Source: Neorhizobium galegae
Lineage (GTDB): Bacteria > Pseudomonadota > Alphaproteobacteria > Rhizobiales > Rhizobiaceae
Direction of reading: 5' to 3'
NCBI RefSeq assembly: GCF_021391675.1
Contig: NZ_CP090095.1
Coordinates: forward strand, 2,175,501 to 2,239,500
Length of the DNA: 64,000 bases
Numbering within the stretch: the first letter of the stretch is position 1; the number at the start of each line of letters is the position of its first letter. Under the pieces are notes generated by a model. The model had not been told where the DNA came from. It saw nothing but the letters and a program-made list of their open reading frames with translations, and did no database searches. Below are positions 34,184 through 42,583 of the stretch, piece by piece. A program made the position numbers and the translations under genes.

Positions 34184-35032
34184 ATGACATTCCTCGGCAT
34201 CTCCGGGATGCAGTATTCCGGCCAATCACTGGCAAACTCCCGCATTCTCCTTGCGGAGGATTCGAACGTCTTCACATCGATGATCGGGACCCGGCTCAAG
34301 GAGCTGTTCGGCATCGAGGTCGAGATTTGCCGCAACTTCGAGGAATTGCAGTACGCCTATGACCGCTCCGCCGAGCCGGTGATGCTGGCGATTTCCAATA
34401 TCAATCTGCCAGGCGCGGAAAACGGGGAGGCGCTGGAGTATCTCGTCGATCTGTCGATCCCAACCATCGTCTTTACCGGGACCTTCCATGAAGAAACCCG
34501 CGACAAGCTGCTGACCAAGGACATCGTCGACTATATCCTCAAGGACAATGTCTTTGCGGTCGAAATGCTGGCCGAATCGGTCTGCCGGTTCCTGACCAAT
34601 CATCGCCACCATGTGCTGATCGTCGACGACAGCCCGACCGCCCGGGCACTGCTCTCGAGCCGCCTGAAGCGCTACAATTTCCGGGTCAGCGTCGCGGAGA
34701 ACGGTGCCAAGGCACTGGAAATCCTCAAGAAGAACCCGGATATCGGCCTCGTCGTCACCGACTACAACATGCCCGATATCGACGGATTCGAACTCACTCG
34801 CCGCATCCGCTCGGTGCGCGGCTCGCACGAACTCAGGATCATCGGCGTCTCGTCCTCTTCGAACAGGCTGCTTTCGGCCCGCTTCCTGAAGGCCGGCGGC
34901 AATGACTTCATGCTGCGCCCCTTCATCGACGAGGAATTTTACTGCCGCGTCAACCAGAACCTGGATACCCTCATCCAGATCCGGTCGATGCAGGCAAGAC
35001 GTCAGGAAACGGCGGTGAAGAACGTCGCCTGA
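34184..35032 (+). CDS. response regulator with two receiver domains (first degenerate)
   Basis: 282 aa. REC1 is about residues 18-138: the acidic pair is kept (LLAEDS) but the phospho-acceptor position reads Asn72 (ISNINLPG) instead of Asp. REC2 is about 142-262 with the acidic pair in LIVDDS, Asp193 (VTDYNMPD) and a switch Ser in GVSSSS. There is no output domain; a GGDEF gene starts 17 bp downstream in another frame. The arrangement recalls PleD (REC-REC-GGDEF) cut in two. AGGGG lies 3-7 bases before ATG 34184; the frame is open to 34100 without protein character. Confidence 0.88.
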   Translation: MTFLGISGMQYSGQSLANSRILLAEDSNVFTSMIGTRLKELFGIEVEICRNFEELQYAYDRSAEPVMLAISNINLPGAENGEALEYLVDLSIPTIVFTGTFHEETRDKLLTKDIVDYILKDNVFAVEMLAESVCRFLTNHRHHVLIVDDSPTARALLSSRLKRYNFRVSVAENGAKALEILKKNPDIGLVVTDYNMPDIDGFELTRRIRSVRGSHELRIIGVSSSSNRLLSARFLKAGGNDFMLRPFIDEEFYCRVNQNLDTLIQIRSMQARRQETAVKNVA

Positions 35033-35049
35033 TCCCCGAGGAACTCCGC

Positions 35050-35658
35050 ATGCCGTACCTTCTAAGCCAGCATTTCCGAGAGACGGAGCGCCTGACCTAC
35101 GGTTTGGCGGCGCCGTCGCGCGTCCAGATGGAGGCGGCCAGTCTGGCTGCCGATCCGTTGACCGGTTTTGCCAACCTGAAGGAATTTTACCGGCTTGGCG
35201 AACCGGTGGTGAGGAAATGTCTTGCCGAGGGGATATCCTGCGCCGTCGCGATCGTGGACATCGACCATTTCCGGCGATTGAACGATGTTCATTGCAAGGA
35301 AACCATCGTCCAGCTCCTCAAGGCCACCGCCGCTAGGCTTGGTTCCGCATGCGGCGGCGGCCGGCATCTTCTTGCCCGGCTGGGTGACGAAGAATTCGGC
35401 ATGCTGCTGGTCGGTCTCGACCCAGCCGCCGCGACGGAGTTGTGCGAGAAGCTGAGGCTTGAGATCGCCGGCATCAGGACTATCTCCGGCGCTATCGATT
35501 TTTCGATTACGGTTTCGATCGGGCTGGCGGAGGTCTGCGGCCCGGAAACGTTCGACAATTATCTCAACGCTGCAGAACAATTCCTGTTCATGGCGAAAAG
35601 CCATGGCCGGAATAGAGTGTTCTCGGACTATACGATCGTTCTGCAGGCGGCAGGCTGA
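35050..35658 (+). CDS. GGDEF domain protein with degenerate active-site loop
   Basis: 202 aa; short N-terminus, then a GGDEF domain from about residue 35 (DPLTGFANLKEF) to the end. The metal-binding DIDHFRRLND is intact, but the signature loop reads GDEEF (residues 112-116) instead of GG[DE]EF, with Asp in place of the second Gly that contacts GTP. Diguanylate cyclase activity is therefore doubtful; it may instead bind GTP or act through partners. No RxxD inhibitory site is seen upstream of the loop. Seventeen bp behind the double-receiver gene, so the two proteins probably form one signalling unit. Confidence 0.85.
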   Translation: MPYLLSQHFRETERLTYGLAAPSRVQMEAASLAADPLTGFANLKEFYRLGEPVVRKCLAEGISCAVAIVDIDHFRRLNDVHCKETIVQLLKATAARLGSACGGGRHLLARLGDEEFGMLLVGLDPAAATELCEKLRLEIAGIRTISGAIDFSITVSIGLAEVCGPETFDNYLNAAEQFLFMAKSHGRNRVFSDYTIVLQAAG

Positions 35659-35677
35659 CCCGCCGCGATCCCACGGG

Positions 35678-36706
35678 TCAGGCCACGACGCCCGTGCGCG
35701 ACGTATTCATGTTGAGCTTGCGCTCGGCCCGTTCCTGCTGCGGCGAACGGTTATAGACCTCCCGATAACATTTCGAGAAATGCGACGCGGACACGAACCC
35801 GCAGGCAACCGCCACCTCGACCACGGGCATCGACGACTGCACGAGCAGGTGCCTTGCCCGGTCGAGCCGGATCTCCAGATAATAGCGCGCCGGCGAGCGG
35901 CCCATTTCCTGGCGGAACAGGCGTTCGATCTGGCGCCGGGAGAGGCCGGCGTCGTCGGCGATCTCGACCAATGACAGCGGCTCGGAGAGGTTGTTTTCCA
36001 TGACCTCGATGATCGACAGGACCTTGGCGTTCTGCACGCCGAGGCGGGCCCGCAGCGGCAGGCGCTGGCGGTCGTGCGGATTGCGGACGCGGTCCGTCAA
36101 CTGCTGCTCGCAGACTCGGTTGACGAGGTTCTCGCCGAAATCCTGGCTGATCAGGTTCAGCATCATGTCGAGCGAGGCGGTGCCGCCGGCGCAGGTATAG
36201 AGGTTCGAATCGACCTCGTAGAGATCCGCATAGACCTCCGCCTGCGGGAATGCCTCGGCAAAGCCTGGCAGGTTCTCCCAGTGGATCGCACAGCGCTTGC
36301 CGTTCAGCAGCCCGGCCTGGGCCAGAACGTGCGCTCCGGTGCAGAGGCTTCCAACGGCAATGCCGCGGTTATAGGTTTCGCGCAGCCAGGCGTTGACCGA
36401 CTTGTTGTTGAACTCCTCCACGTAGACGCCCGAGCAGACCAGAACCATGTTCGGACGGTTTTCACCGGAGAGGTTGCGACGTTCGTCGGCGAGAGAGGAG
36501 TTTACCTCGATCCCGATGCCGCTGGAGGAATAGACCTTTTCGCCGTCGGCAGAACAGAGCCGCCAGGTATAGGCCGAGTATCCGAGCATGCGATTGGCGA
36601 TTCGCAGCGTCTCCACCGCTGCAGCAAAAGGCAGCATGGTGAAATGGGGAACAAGAAAAAAGACGAGAGAGCGCTTGGCTGCCGGGTTTTTGGTCATCAC
36701 ATTCAT
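35678..36706 (-). CDS. GlxA family transcriptional regulator (GbdR-like)
   Basis: 342 aa. The N-terminal DJ-1/PfpI-like (class I glutamine amidotransferase fold) domain covers about 10-180, with GSLCTGAHVLAQAGLLNG and CAIHWENL. An AraC-type double HTH lies at about 225-330 (LVEIADDAGLSRRQIERLFRQ; VVEVAVACGFVSASHFSKC). This architecture and the wording match GbdR, the regulator that senses glycine betaine/dimethylglycine in Pseudomonas. Start ATG 36706 has GGGGA upstream; the frame is open to 36829. Position inside a betaine-demethylation island supports the same role, which remains inferred. Confidence 0.87.
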   Translation of the reverse strand: MNVMTKNPAAKRSLVFFLVPHFTMLPFAAAVETLRIANRMLGYSAYTWRLCSADGEKVYSSSGIGIEVNSSLADERRNLSGENRPNMVLVCSGVYVEEFNNKSVNAWLRETYNRGIAVGSLCTGAHVLAQAGLLNGKRCAIHWENLPGFAEAFPQAEVYADLYEVDSNLYTCAGGTASLDMMLNLISQDFGENLVNRVCEQQLTDRVRNPHDRQRLPLRARLGVQNAKVLSIIEVMENNLSEPLSLVEIADDAGLSRRQIERLFRQEMGRSPARYYLEIRLDRARHLLVQSSMPVVEVAVACGFVSASHFSKCYREVYNRSPQQERAERKLNMNTSRTGVVA

Positions 36707-36933
36707 GCCGTCATTCCCCTTGTTCGTGGCCGTACATTGCGGCCCGCTTTTCTTCAAAAGCGACATTGGCACGGGGAAAGGCGGCGGAGAAGGGCTTCTG
36801 ACGACAGGCTGATAACATTTTTGCGACATAAGCGGGTCGCACGCGTATTTGCCAAAGGCAGCAGGCTCAATGCGTGTCTCAGACTACATGGCCCGCTTCG
36901 CTGTTCGCGTCGGCGGGCCATGGGGCGGGAGGG

Positions 36934-37143
36934 TTATCGGCGATGCGGTGCGGCATTGGTCGTCGGCCATCCGATGTCCTTGCGGATTTCTGCCGGCAGA
37001 CCTTCCAGCATTCTTTCGGTCTGGCGACGACGCCATTGATCGCGAAGGCTGATAACGGCATTCAGGGCAGGGCGGATCAGCGAGGCGAACGATGACGGCC
37101 GCAACCGGGAGCGATCGCTCTCCTGATAGGTGATCATAGTCAT
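36934..37143 (-). CDS. DUF1127 small protein
   Basis: 69 aa. The C-terminal part (LRDQWRRRQTERMLEGLPAE then IRKDIGW) is the Arg-rich DUF1127 motif. DUF1127 proteins are small alphaproteobacterial regulators; in Agrobacterium and relatives members affect phosphate and C1 metabolism and can bind RNA. AAGGAG lies 7 bases before the ATG at 37143, which fixes the start. It is divergent from the LysR gene at 37358. Confidence 0.85.
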   Translation of the reverse strand: MTMITYQESDRSRLRPSSFASLIRPALNAVISLRDQWRRRQTERMLEGLPAEIRKDIGWPTTNAAPHRR

Positions 37144-37295
37144 GTCAGTTCTCCTTGGGTGTCTCATGGGGACAACGCTCAATCGGGACAATGAACGCCA
37201 TCAATTCATCAATCAATCGGATGCAAGTTATGCGTCTCATGAAATTCTGTTTTGTATCGACGCTCGCTTCCGATGTTTTTGAGTATGCCGCCCGT

Positions 37296-37325
37296 TTGAC
37301 ATTCAATCAAACGAAATGATATGGT
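37296..37325 (+). promoter_or_regulatory. candidate sigma-70 promoter of the LysR gene
   Basis: TTGACA (37296-37301) and TATGGT (37320-37325) are 18 bases apart in an AT-rich stretch, 32 bases before the start codon. The -35 is a perfect consensus hexamer. Confidence 0.5.
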
Positions 37326-37357
37326 GCTTAAGTTCAGAATTATTGATAGAGGCTGAC

Positions 37358-38254
37358 ATGACTGTTCCATTCCGCCCGCCGCTTCCGCTGCTCGATAATG
37401 ATGTATTGCGCACGTTCGTGGCGATTGCCGAAACCGGCAATTTCTCGACCGCGGCCGATGCAGTTCTGCGCACGCCGTCAGCGGTCTCGATGCAGATCAA
37501 GAAACTGGAAGAGCAGTTGAAGACGACGCTCTTCCTGCGCGACGCCCGCTCGGTGTCGCTGACCCAGCATGGCGAGATGTTGCTTTCCTACGCGCGGCGC
37601 ATGCTGGCGCTCTCCAACGAGGCAGTGTCACGTTTCGTCATGCCGGAACTCTCCGGCGTGGTCCGTCTCGGCGCGCCGGACGATATCGCCGAACGCCTTC
37701 TGCCAAAGGTGCTCAAGGACTTCGGCGAGAGCTTTCCGGGCATCATGGTCGATGTCACGGTCGACATGAGCTTGGCGCTCAAGAAGCGCATGGACGAGCA
37801 GCGGCTGGACCTGGCGTTGATCAACTGTGCCACCCGGCCTTTCTCGACGGCCGGAGAGATGATTCACACGGAACGACTGGTCTGGGCCGGCGCCAAATGC
37901 GGCACGGCCTATCTGCGCGATCCGCTGCCGATCTCCGTCTGGGAAGACGGATGCGTGTGGCGACATGATGCAATTTCTCAGCTCGAGAAGCACAAGCGGA
38001 GCTATCGCATCGCCTATGCCAGCGCCCATACGATGGCGCAGCGCGCCGCCGTGCTGTCCGATCTGGCGATCGCGCCGTTCCCGCGCTCCTACGTCACCGA
38101 CGACATGCAGATACTCGGGGCGAAAGAGGGCCTGCCGGAGCTCATCAACTTCGATATCCGCCTGTTGACGGCACCGCAGCTTTCCGTGCCCGGCAAGGCC
38201 GTGGCCGAAAGCATCCGCGAGGCCTTCGGCTCCCTGGTCGCCGCTGCTGCCTGA
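37358..38254 (+). CDS. LysR family transcriptional regulator
   Basis: 298 aa. The HTH is at about residues 10-70 (FVAIAETGNFSTAADAV; SAVSMQIKKLEEQL), followed by the effector-binding domain. The N-terminal PPLPLLDNDVLRTFV and RDARSVSLTQHG resemble the LrhA/HexA branch. AGAGG is 5 bases before ATG 37358 and a consensus-like promoter lies upstream. It is convergent with the corrinoid reactivator gene (2-bp gap) and divergent from DUF1127. No target can be assigned from sequence. Confidence 0.9.
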   Translation: MTVPFRPPLPLLDNDVLRTFVAIAETGNFSTAADAVLRTPSAVSMQIKKLEEQLKTTLFLRDARSVSLTQHGEMLLSYARRMLALSNEAVSRFVMPELSGVVRLGAPDDIAERLLPKVLKDFGESFPGIMVDVTVDMSLALKKRMDEQRLDLALINCATRPFSTAGEMIHTERLVWAGAKCGTAYLRDPLPISVWEDGCVWRHDAISQLEKHKRSYRIAYASAHTMAQRAAVLSDLAIAPFPRSYVTDDMQILGAKEGLPELINFDIRLLTAPQLSVPGKAVAESIREAFGSLVAAAA

Positions 38255-38256
38255 TC

Positions 38257-40293
38257 CTACTCGCGGCTGCGGCGACGTCTGCGGCCGCCTTCTCCCGAAG
38301 GCTCGGCCAGCGCCTTGCGCTCAGGCAGGGTCACGACAGAGGCCAGATGCGGGAAGGCATCGACCTTGTTCGGCAGGGCCATGGCATAGACGAAATGCTC
38401 CTGGAATTTCGGCTCCAGCGCCGTCTCGATCTTCTCGATCCTGCGCACGGTTTCCTCGATCTCGCGGCGGTAGCCGCGGTTCAGCAGGCACATCCGCGCG
38501 CCCGTGCCGGCGGCATTGCCGACCGATTTGACACGGGCCAGATCGCAATCCGGGATGAGACCCAGCACCATCGCGTATTTGGGATCGATGAACGTGCCGA
38601 AGGCGCCGGCAAGGCCGATGCGATCGACATGGTCGACGCCCTGCTTGTCCATCAACAGCTTCACGCCGGCATAAAGCGCCGCCTTGGCGAGCTGGATGGC
38701 GCGCACGTCGTTCTGGGTCACGGTGATGCGCTGCTCGCCGTCATGCACGAGATAGGAGAAGGTCCGGCCGTTCTGGAGGATGCGCGGGCTGCGCTCCGCC
38801 ATCGTGCCGTCCACCACTCCGTCTTCCGAGATCAGTCCGGCGAGATACATTTCGGCAATCACCTCGATGATCGCCGAGCCGCAGATGCCGGTGATGCCGG
38901 TCGCAGCGGCTGCATCGGCGAAACCCGGCTCGTCCGACCAGGGCTCGATGCCGATCACCCGGAAGCGCGGCTCGAGGGTTTCGGCGTCGATGCGGATACG
39001 CTCGATGGCGCCTGGTGCTGCCCGCTGGCCAGACGAGATTTCGGCACCTTCGAAGGCCGGACCGGTCGGCGAGGAGGCCGCGACGACCCGGGTCGAATTT
39101 CCGAGCACGATTTCCGCATTGGTGCCGATATCGACCAGCAGCATCATCTCCTCCTGCCGGTGCGGACCTTCCGACAGGGTTGCCGCGGCGGCATCGGCAC
39201 CGACATGGCCGGCGATGCAGGGCAGGAGATAGGTGCGGGTGCCTTCGTTCATCGGCAAGCCGATCTCGGAGGATCTGACCTGAACCGCTCCGGAAACGGC
39301 AAGCGCGAAGGGGGCGCCGCCAAGCTCCGTCGGATCGATCCCAAGGAACAGATGGTGCATGATCGGATTGCCGACGAAGACGCTGTCGAGAATGTCGGTG
39401 CGCGACACGCCGCCGTCGGCGCAGACCTTGTCGATCAACCCGTTCAGCGCCTCGCGCACGGCTAACGTCATCGCCTCGCGGCCATCGGGGTTCATCATCA
39501 CATAAGAAACGCGGCTCATCAGATCCTCGCCGAAGCGGATTTGCGGGTTCGATGTACCCGCGGACGCCACGGTGCGGCCCGACAGCAGCGACGACAGATG
39601 CATGGCGATCGTCGTCGAGCCGATATCGCAGGCAATCCCGTAGGCCTCGTTCTTCAGGCCGGGGTAGAGCGCGACGAGGCGGGCGCGGTCCTCGTCCCGG
39701 TCCTTGTGGATTGCCGCCGTGACCTTCCATTCGCCCTTGCGCAGGATCTGCTGCATCTTGGGAATCAGGTGGAAATCGACATCCAGATCGTCGAAATGCC
39801 ACTCGGCGGCAAGCGCCGCCTTCAGGCGATCGAGATCGCCGAGCGGTTTTTCCATGTCGGGCTCTTCCACCTCGACATAACACATGCGGATCGCCGGATT
39901 GCGGTCGAAGACACGCTCGTCGGCGGCCTTACGGACCACCTGCGCGTTGATCACCGTATCCTGCGGCACATCGATGACGAGATCGCCGAGGATCTGGGTC
40001 GAGCAGGAGAGGCGGCGCCCCTCGGGAAGCCCGCGCACGCGGTCGTAACGCTCCTCCTTGGGGCCGAACGGCGACAGGTGGTCGTTTGCCGAGGTAATGC
40101 CGTGCTTGGCGAAATGTCCCTCCTGGACCGAGATCTGGCAGCGCCCGCAGGTCGCCCGCCCGCCGCAGACGCTCTCCACGTAGACGCCAAGCTGGCGCGC
40201 GGCATCGAGCACCGGCGTGCCGACCGGAAACCTGCCGCGCTTGCCGGACGGCATGAAAAGGACGAGGGGATCTCTCTTGGAAATATCCGCCAT
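38257..40293 (-). CDS. corrinoid activation protein (2Fe-2S ferredoxin + ASKHA domain, RACo/DUF4445-like)
   Basis: 678 aa. The N-terminal ferredoxin domain has Cys43, Cys49, Cys52 and Cys97 for one 2Fe-2S cluster (VCGGRATCGRC; LSC). A linker precedes the large ASKHA ATPase-like part, with phosphate loops in CDIGSTTIAMH (about 222) and LLVDIGTNAEIV (about 390). Such proteins use ATP to drive reduction of inactive Co(II) corrinoid to Co(I). It ends in an Arg-rich tail GGRRRRRSRE. It is the distal gene of the methyltransferase operon, 11 bp after the methyl-THF transferase gene. It would keep the corrinoid protein at 43429 active in an aerobic cell. Confidence 0.9.
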   Translation of the reverse strand: MADISKRDPLVLFMPSGKRGRFPVGTPVLDAARQLGVYVESVCGGRATCGRCQISVQEGHFAKHGITSANDHLSPFGPKEERYDRVRGLPEGRRLSCSTQILGDLVIDVPQDTVINAQVVRKAADERVFDRNPAIRMCYVEVEEPDMEKPLGDLDRLKAALAAEWHFDDLDVDFHLIPKMQQILRKGEWKVTAAIHKDRDEDRARLVALYPGLKNEAYGIACDIGSTTIAMHLSSLLSGRTVASAGTSNPQIRFGEDLMSRVSYVMMNPDGREAMTLAVREALNGLIDKVCADGGVSRTDILDSVFVGNPIMHHLFLGIDPTELGGAPFALAVSGAVQVRSSEIGLPMNEGTRTYLLPCIAGHVGADAAAATLSEGPHRQEEMMLLVDIGTNAEIVLGNSTRVVAASSPTGPAFEGAEISSGQRAAPGAIERIRIDAETLEPRFRVIGIEPWSDEPGFADAAAATGITGICGSAIIEVIAEMYLAGLISEDGVVDGTMAERSPRILQNGRTFSYLVHDGEQRITVTQNDVRAIQLAKAALYAGVKLLMDKQGVDHVDRIGLAGAFGTFIDPKYAMVLGLIPDCDLARVKSVGNAAGTGARMCLLNRGYRREIEETVRRIEKIETALEPKFQEHFVYAMALPNKVDAFPHLASVVTLPERKALAEPSGEGGRRRRRSRE

Positions 40294-40304
40294 GATACCT
40301 GTAC

Positions 40305-41267
40305 TTACTCCGTCCGCGCTCCGGCGCCAGCCCGTGCAGCCCGGCCGCCACGTCGGCCGCTGGCAGCCGAAGGTGCAGCAGTGGCCGCGGCTCCACCGCC
40401 TTCCACCGGCTTATAGTCCCGATAGGTCATGATCCAGTTGCCGCAATTCTGATCGGTGCCGTTCAGCACGTTGGCGGCGCGTACCGCTTCCATTTCCTGC
40501 GGCCGGCAAGGGTTCATGATCGCCGACGTCATTCCGGCGCTGATCACCATCGGGATGAAGCCGGCATTGATGCCGTGGCGGTGCGGTAGGCCGAAGGAGA
40601 TGTTGGAAAGCCCGCAGGTCGTGTTGACCTTCAATTCTTCGCGCAGGCGCCGCAGCAGCGCGAAGACCTGCAGGCCGGCCGTCCCGAGCGCACCGATCGG
40701 CATGACCAGCGGATCAACGACGATGTCGTGGGGCTTTATGCCGTAGTCGGCGGCGCGTTCGACGATCTTCTTGGCGACCGCGAAACGAACGTCCGGATCC
40801 ATGGAAATGCCGGTCTCGTCGTTGGAGATCGCCACGACCGGTACGTCGTATTTCTTGCAGAGCGGCAGGATGGCCTCGAGCTTTTCCTCCTCGCCGGTGA
40901 CCGAATTGACCAGCGGCCGGCCCTTGGCGACCTTCAGCGCCGCCTCGATTGCGGCTGTCACCGAACTGTCGATCGACAGCGGCACGTCGACGAGGCCCTG
41001 GACGATCTCCAGCGTCCGGACGAGCAGGCCGGGTTCGGTCTCGTTGGGATTGACCGAGGTGACCCCGGCATTGACGTCGAGCATGGTGGCACCCGCCGCC
41101 ACCTGTTCCAGCGCATCCCTGATGACCGTGTCGAAATTGCCCTCGATCATCTCGGCCGCGAGCTTCTTGCGGCCCGTCGGGTTGATGCGTTCGCCGATCA
41201 CGCAGAAGGGTTGGTCGAAGCCGATCACGATCTCCCGGGTTGCGGATGCGACGATGGTGCGGGTCAT
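40305..41267 (-). CDS. methyltetrahydrofolate:corrinoid methyltransferase
   Basis: 320 aa pterin-binding TIM barrel (AcsE/MtvA/MetH-pterin type). FCVIGERINPTGRKK, TMLDVNAGV, PLSIDSS, ISNDETGI and CGLSNISFGLPHR are folate-binding landmarks. It would transfer the methyl group between methyl-Co(III) corrinoid protein and tetrahydrofolate in the cytoplasm. After residue about 285 the protein has a low-complexity Ala/Gly/Arg tail (SGRRGGRAARAGAGARTE), which the catalytic family lacks. Lies between the reactivator gene (11 bp) and the 'virulence factor' family gene (52 bp) on the same strand. Confidence 0.92.
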   Translation of the reverse strand: MTRTIVASATREIVIGFDQPFCVIGERINPTGRKKLAAEMIEGNFDTVIRDALEQVAAGATMLDVNAGVTSVNPNETEPGLLVRTLEIVQGLVDVPLSIDSSVTAAIEAALKVAKGRPLVNSVTGEEEKLEAILPLCKKYDVPVVAISNDETGISMDPDVRFAVAKKIVERAADYGIKPHDIVVDPLVMPIGALGTAGLQVFALLRRLREELKVNTTCGLSNISFGLPHRHGINAGFIPMVISAGMTSAIMNPCRPQEMEAVRAANVLNGTDQNCGNWIMTYRDYKPVEGGGAAATAAPSAASGRRGGRAARAGAGARTE

Positions 41268-41319
41268 TTCTTCCTCCAGGCGCGCGATGCGGCGCAGAAA
41301 CGATGTGATTGTCTGAACG

Positions 41320-41622
41320 TCAGGCGGTTTCGCGACCGCCGGTCTTCACCAGCGCGACGAGTTTTTCCCTGTCATAGGCTGCTTCCAGCTCGGCTGCCGC
41401 CCTGTCGGCCTCGGCTTCGAGATCGTCGGAAACGGCGGTCGGTTCGGCCTTGCGCCATTCTGCGAGATAGTCGTCGGTGCCGGCGGCGCCGCTGCGCATG
41501 GCGCACATGTCGATCGCCTCGGTGAAGCGCAGCGACAGTTCCCGCTTGGCGGTCTGGCGGCCCTTCTTGATGATCACCTGCGCCGGAATATCCCGCCAGA
41601 AGACGACGATGCGGTCGGCCAT
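41320..41622 (-). CDS. 'virulence factor' family small protein (PF13769-type)
   Basis: 100 aa from the ATG at 41622, which has GGAGG 6 bases upstream; longer in-frame starts to 41700 are unlikely. It matches a family labelled 'virulence factor' in databases: VVFWRDIPAQVIIKKG at the N-terminus, RFTEAIDMCAMRSGAAGTDDY in the middle, and an acidic Ala/Glu-rich helix at the end. There is no evidence for virulence. Its place between corrinoid methyltransferase genes suggests an accessory role in methyl transfer, for example assembly or protection of the corrinoid protein. That is inference. Confidence 0.75.
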   Translation of the reverse strand: MADRIVVFWRDIPAQVIIKKGRQTAKRELSLRFTEAIDMCAMRSGAAGTDDYLAEWRKAEPTAVSDDLEAEADRAAAELEAAYDREKLVALVKTGGRETA

Positions 41623-41751
41623 GAATTCCTCCGTGTTGAGGCGCAGCATGCACGGGTGCGGGCGACAAGACTGCGCTTGCGACGACGTCGCACCCAGCAA
41701 AATACGACGCGGCGATGGGATTGCCTTGCCGGATGCGGGGCCGGATGCCGG

Positions 41752-42525
41752 TTACCAGATCTTCCGGGTCAGCCCGTGATAGAGCCAGGTCCAGATCGGC
41801 GGCGGAAAACGCAGTGCGGACTGGCCTTGCGGCTGGTACGGCTTCAGCGTGCCGTCGATGGCATCCTGAAGCGCGCGGACGCTGATATCGACCGAAGAGG
41901 CGGTCATCAGCAGCGGATAGGTGGCGAGCGAATCCGATCGCGCCGGGTCCATCCGCTTCTCGTAGAGCGTCCCCCCGGTATCGATTCCCTTGTCGACCAG
42001 ATGCACGGTCGCGCCGAAGTTCTTGTCGTCGCCTTCGACGCGCGACCAGTAGCCGCCCATCTGGCCGCGATACATCGGATTGATGCCGGCGTGGAAGTTG
42101 ATGACCGGGCAGGGGATCGCGGCAAGCGTCTCCGGCGACAGGATGCGGCAGGATATGGTGAAGATCGCAGCGGGCTTCAGGGCTGTCACCGCCGCGTGAC
42201 ATGCCGGATCGTTGAGGGAAGCCACGTGCGTCACGGGGATCGCCGGGTTCGGTTCGGCGGAATGGCCGTAGTCGCGGATGATCTCGGCGGAGCGCCTTGC
42301 TGCCACGCTCTTGGTCAGCCTCGAGGCGATCATCGTCGCGAACTGGCCGAGTGCGGTGAACCAGCCGAACCGCCGGGCGCGGCGTTTCAAAAGCGTGCCC
42401 TTCGATTCCGGCTGTTCCTCGACGACATGCAGGTCGGGAAAATGTTTTGCCAATGCGTTGATCATCACCTGCGGGTTCGCCCCGCCTGATGTCATCACCA
42501 CGATCCGAGAATTCACGTCCTGCAT
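41752..42525 (-). CDS. formyltransferase-fold protein
   Basis: 257 aa. The formyl-transferase fold is indicated by INFHAGINPMYRGQMGGYW, the core with the catalytic Asn-His pair (N-x-H), and the following GATVHLVDKGIDTGG, as in GART, Fmt and ArnA. The start chosen is ATG 42525 with GGGGGGA upstream; the frame is open to 42615. Relatives use 10-formyl-tetrahydrofolate, so a link to one-carbon flow fits the operon, but the acceptor is unknown and this is not the housekeeping PurN or Fmt. Between DUF1638 and the 'virulence factor' family gene. Confidence 0.75.
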   Translation of the reverse strand: MQDVNSRIVVMTSGGANPQVMINALAKHFPDLHVVEEQPESKGTLLKRRARRFGWFTALGQFATMIASRLTKSVAARRSAEIIRDYGHSAEPNPAIPVTHVASLNDPACHAAVTALKPAAIFTISCRILSPETLAAIPCPVINFHAGINPMYRGQMGGYWSRVEGDDKNFGATVHLVDKGIDTGGTLYEKRMDPARSDSLATYPLLMTASSVDISVRALQDAIDGTLKPYQPQGQSALRFPPPIWTWLYHGLTRKIW

Positions 42526-42583
42526 CGATCCCCCCGCAAAAAGCGCAGGGCCGCACTCTTCCGCCGAAGGCCCGAAGAAACGG

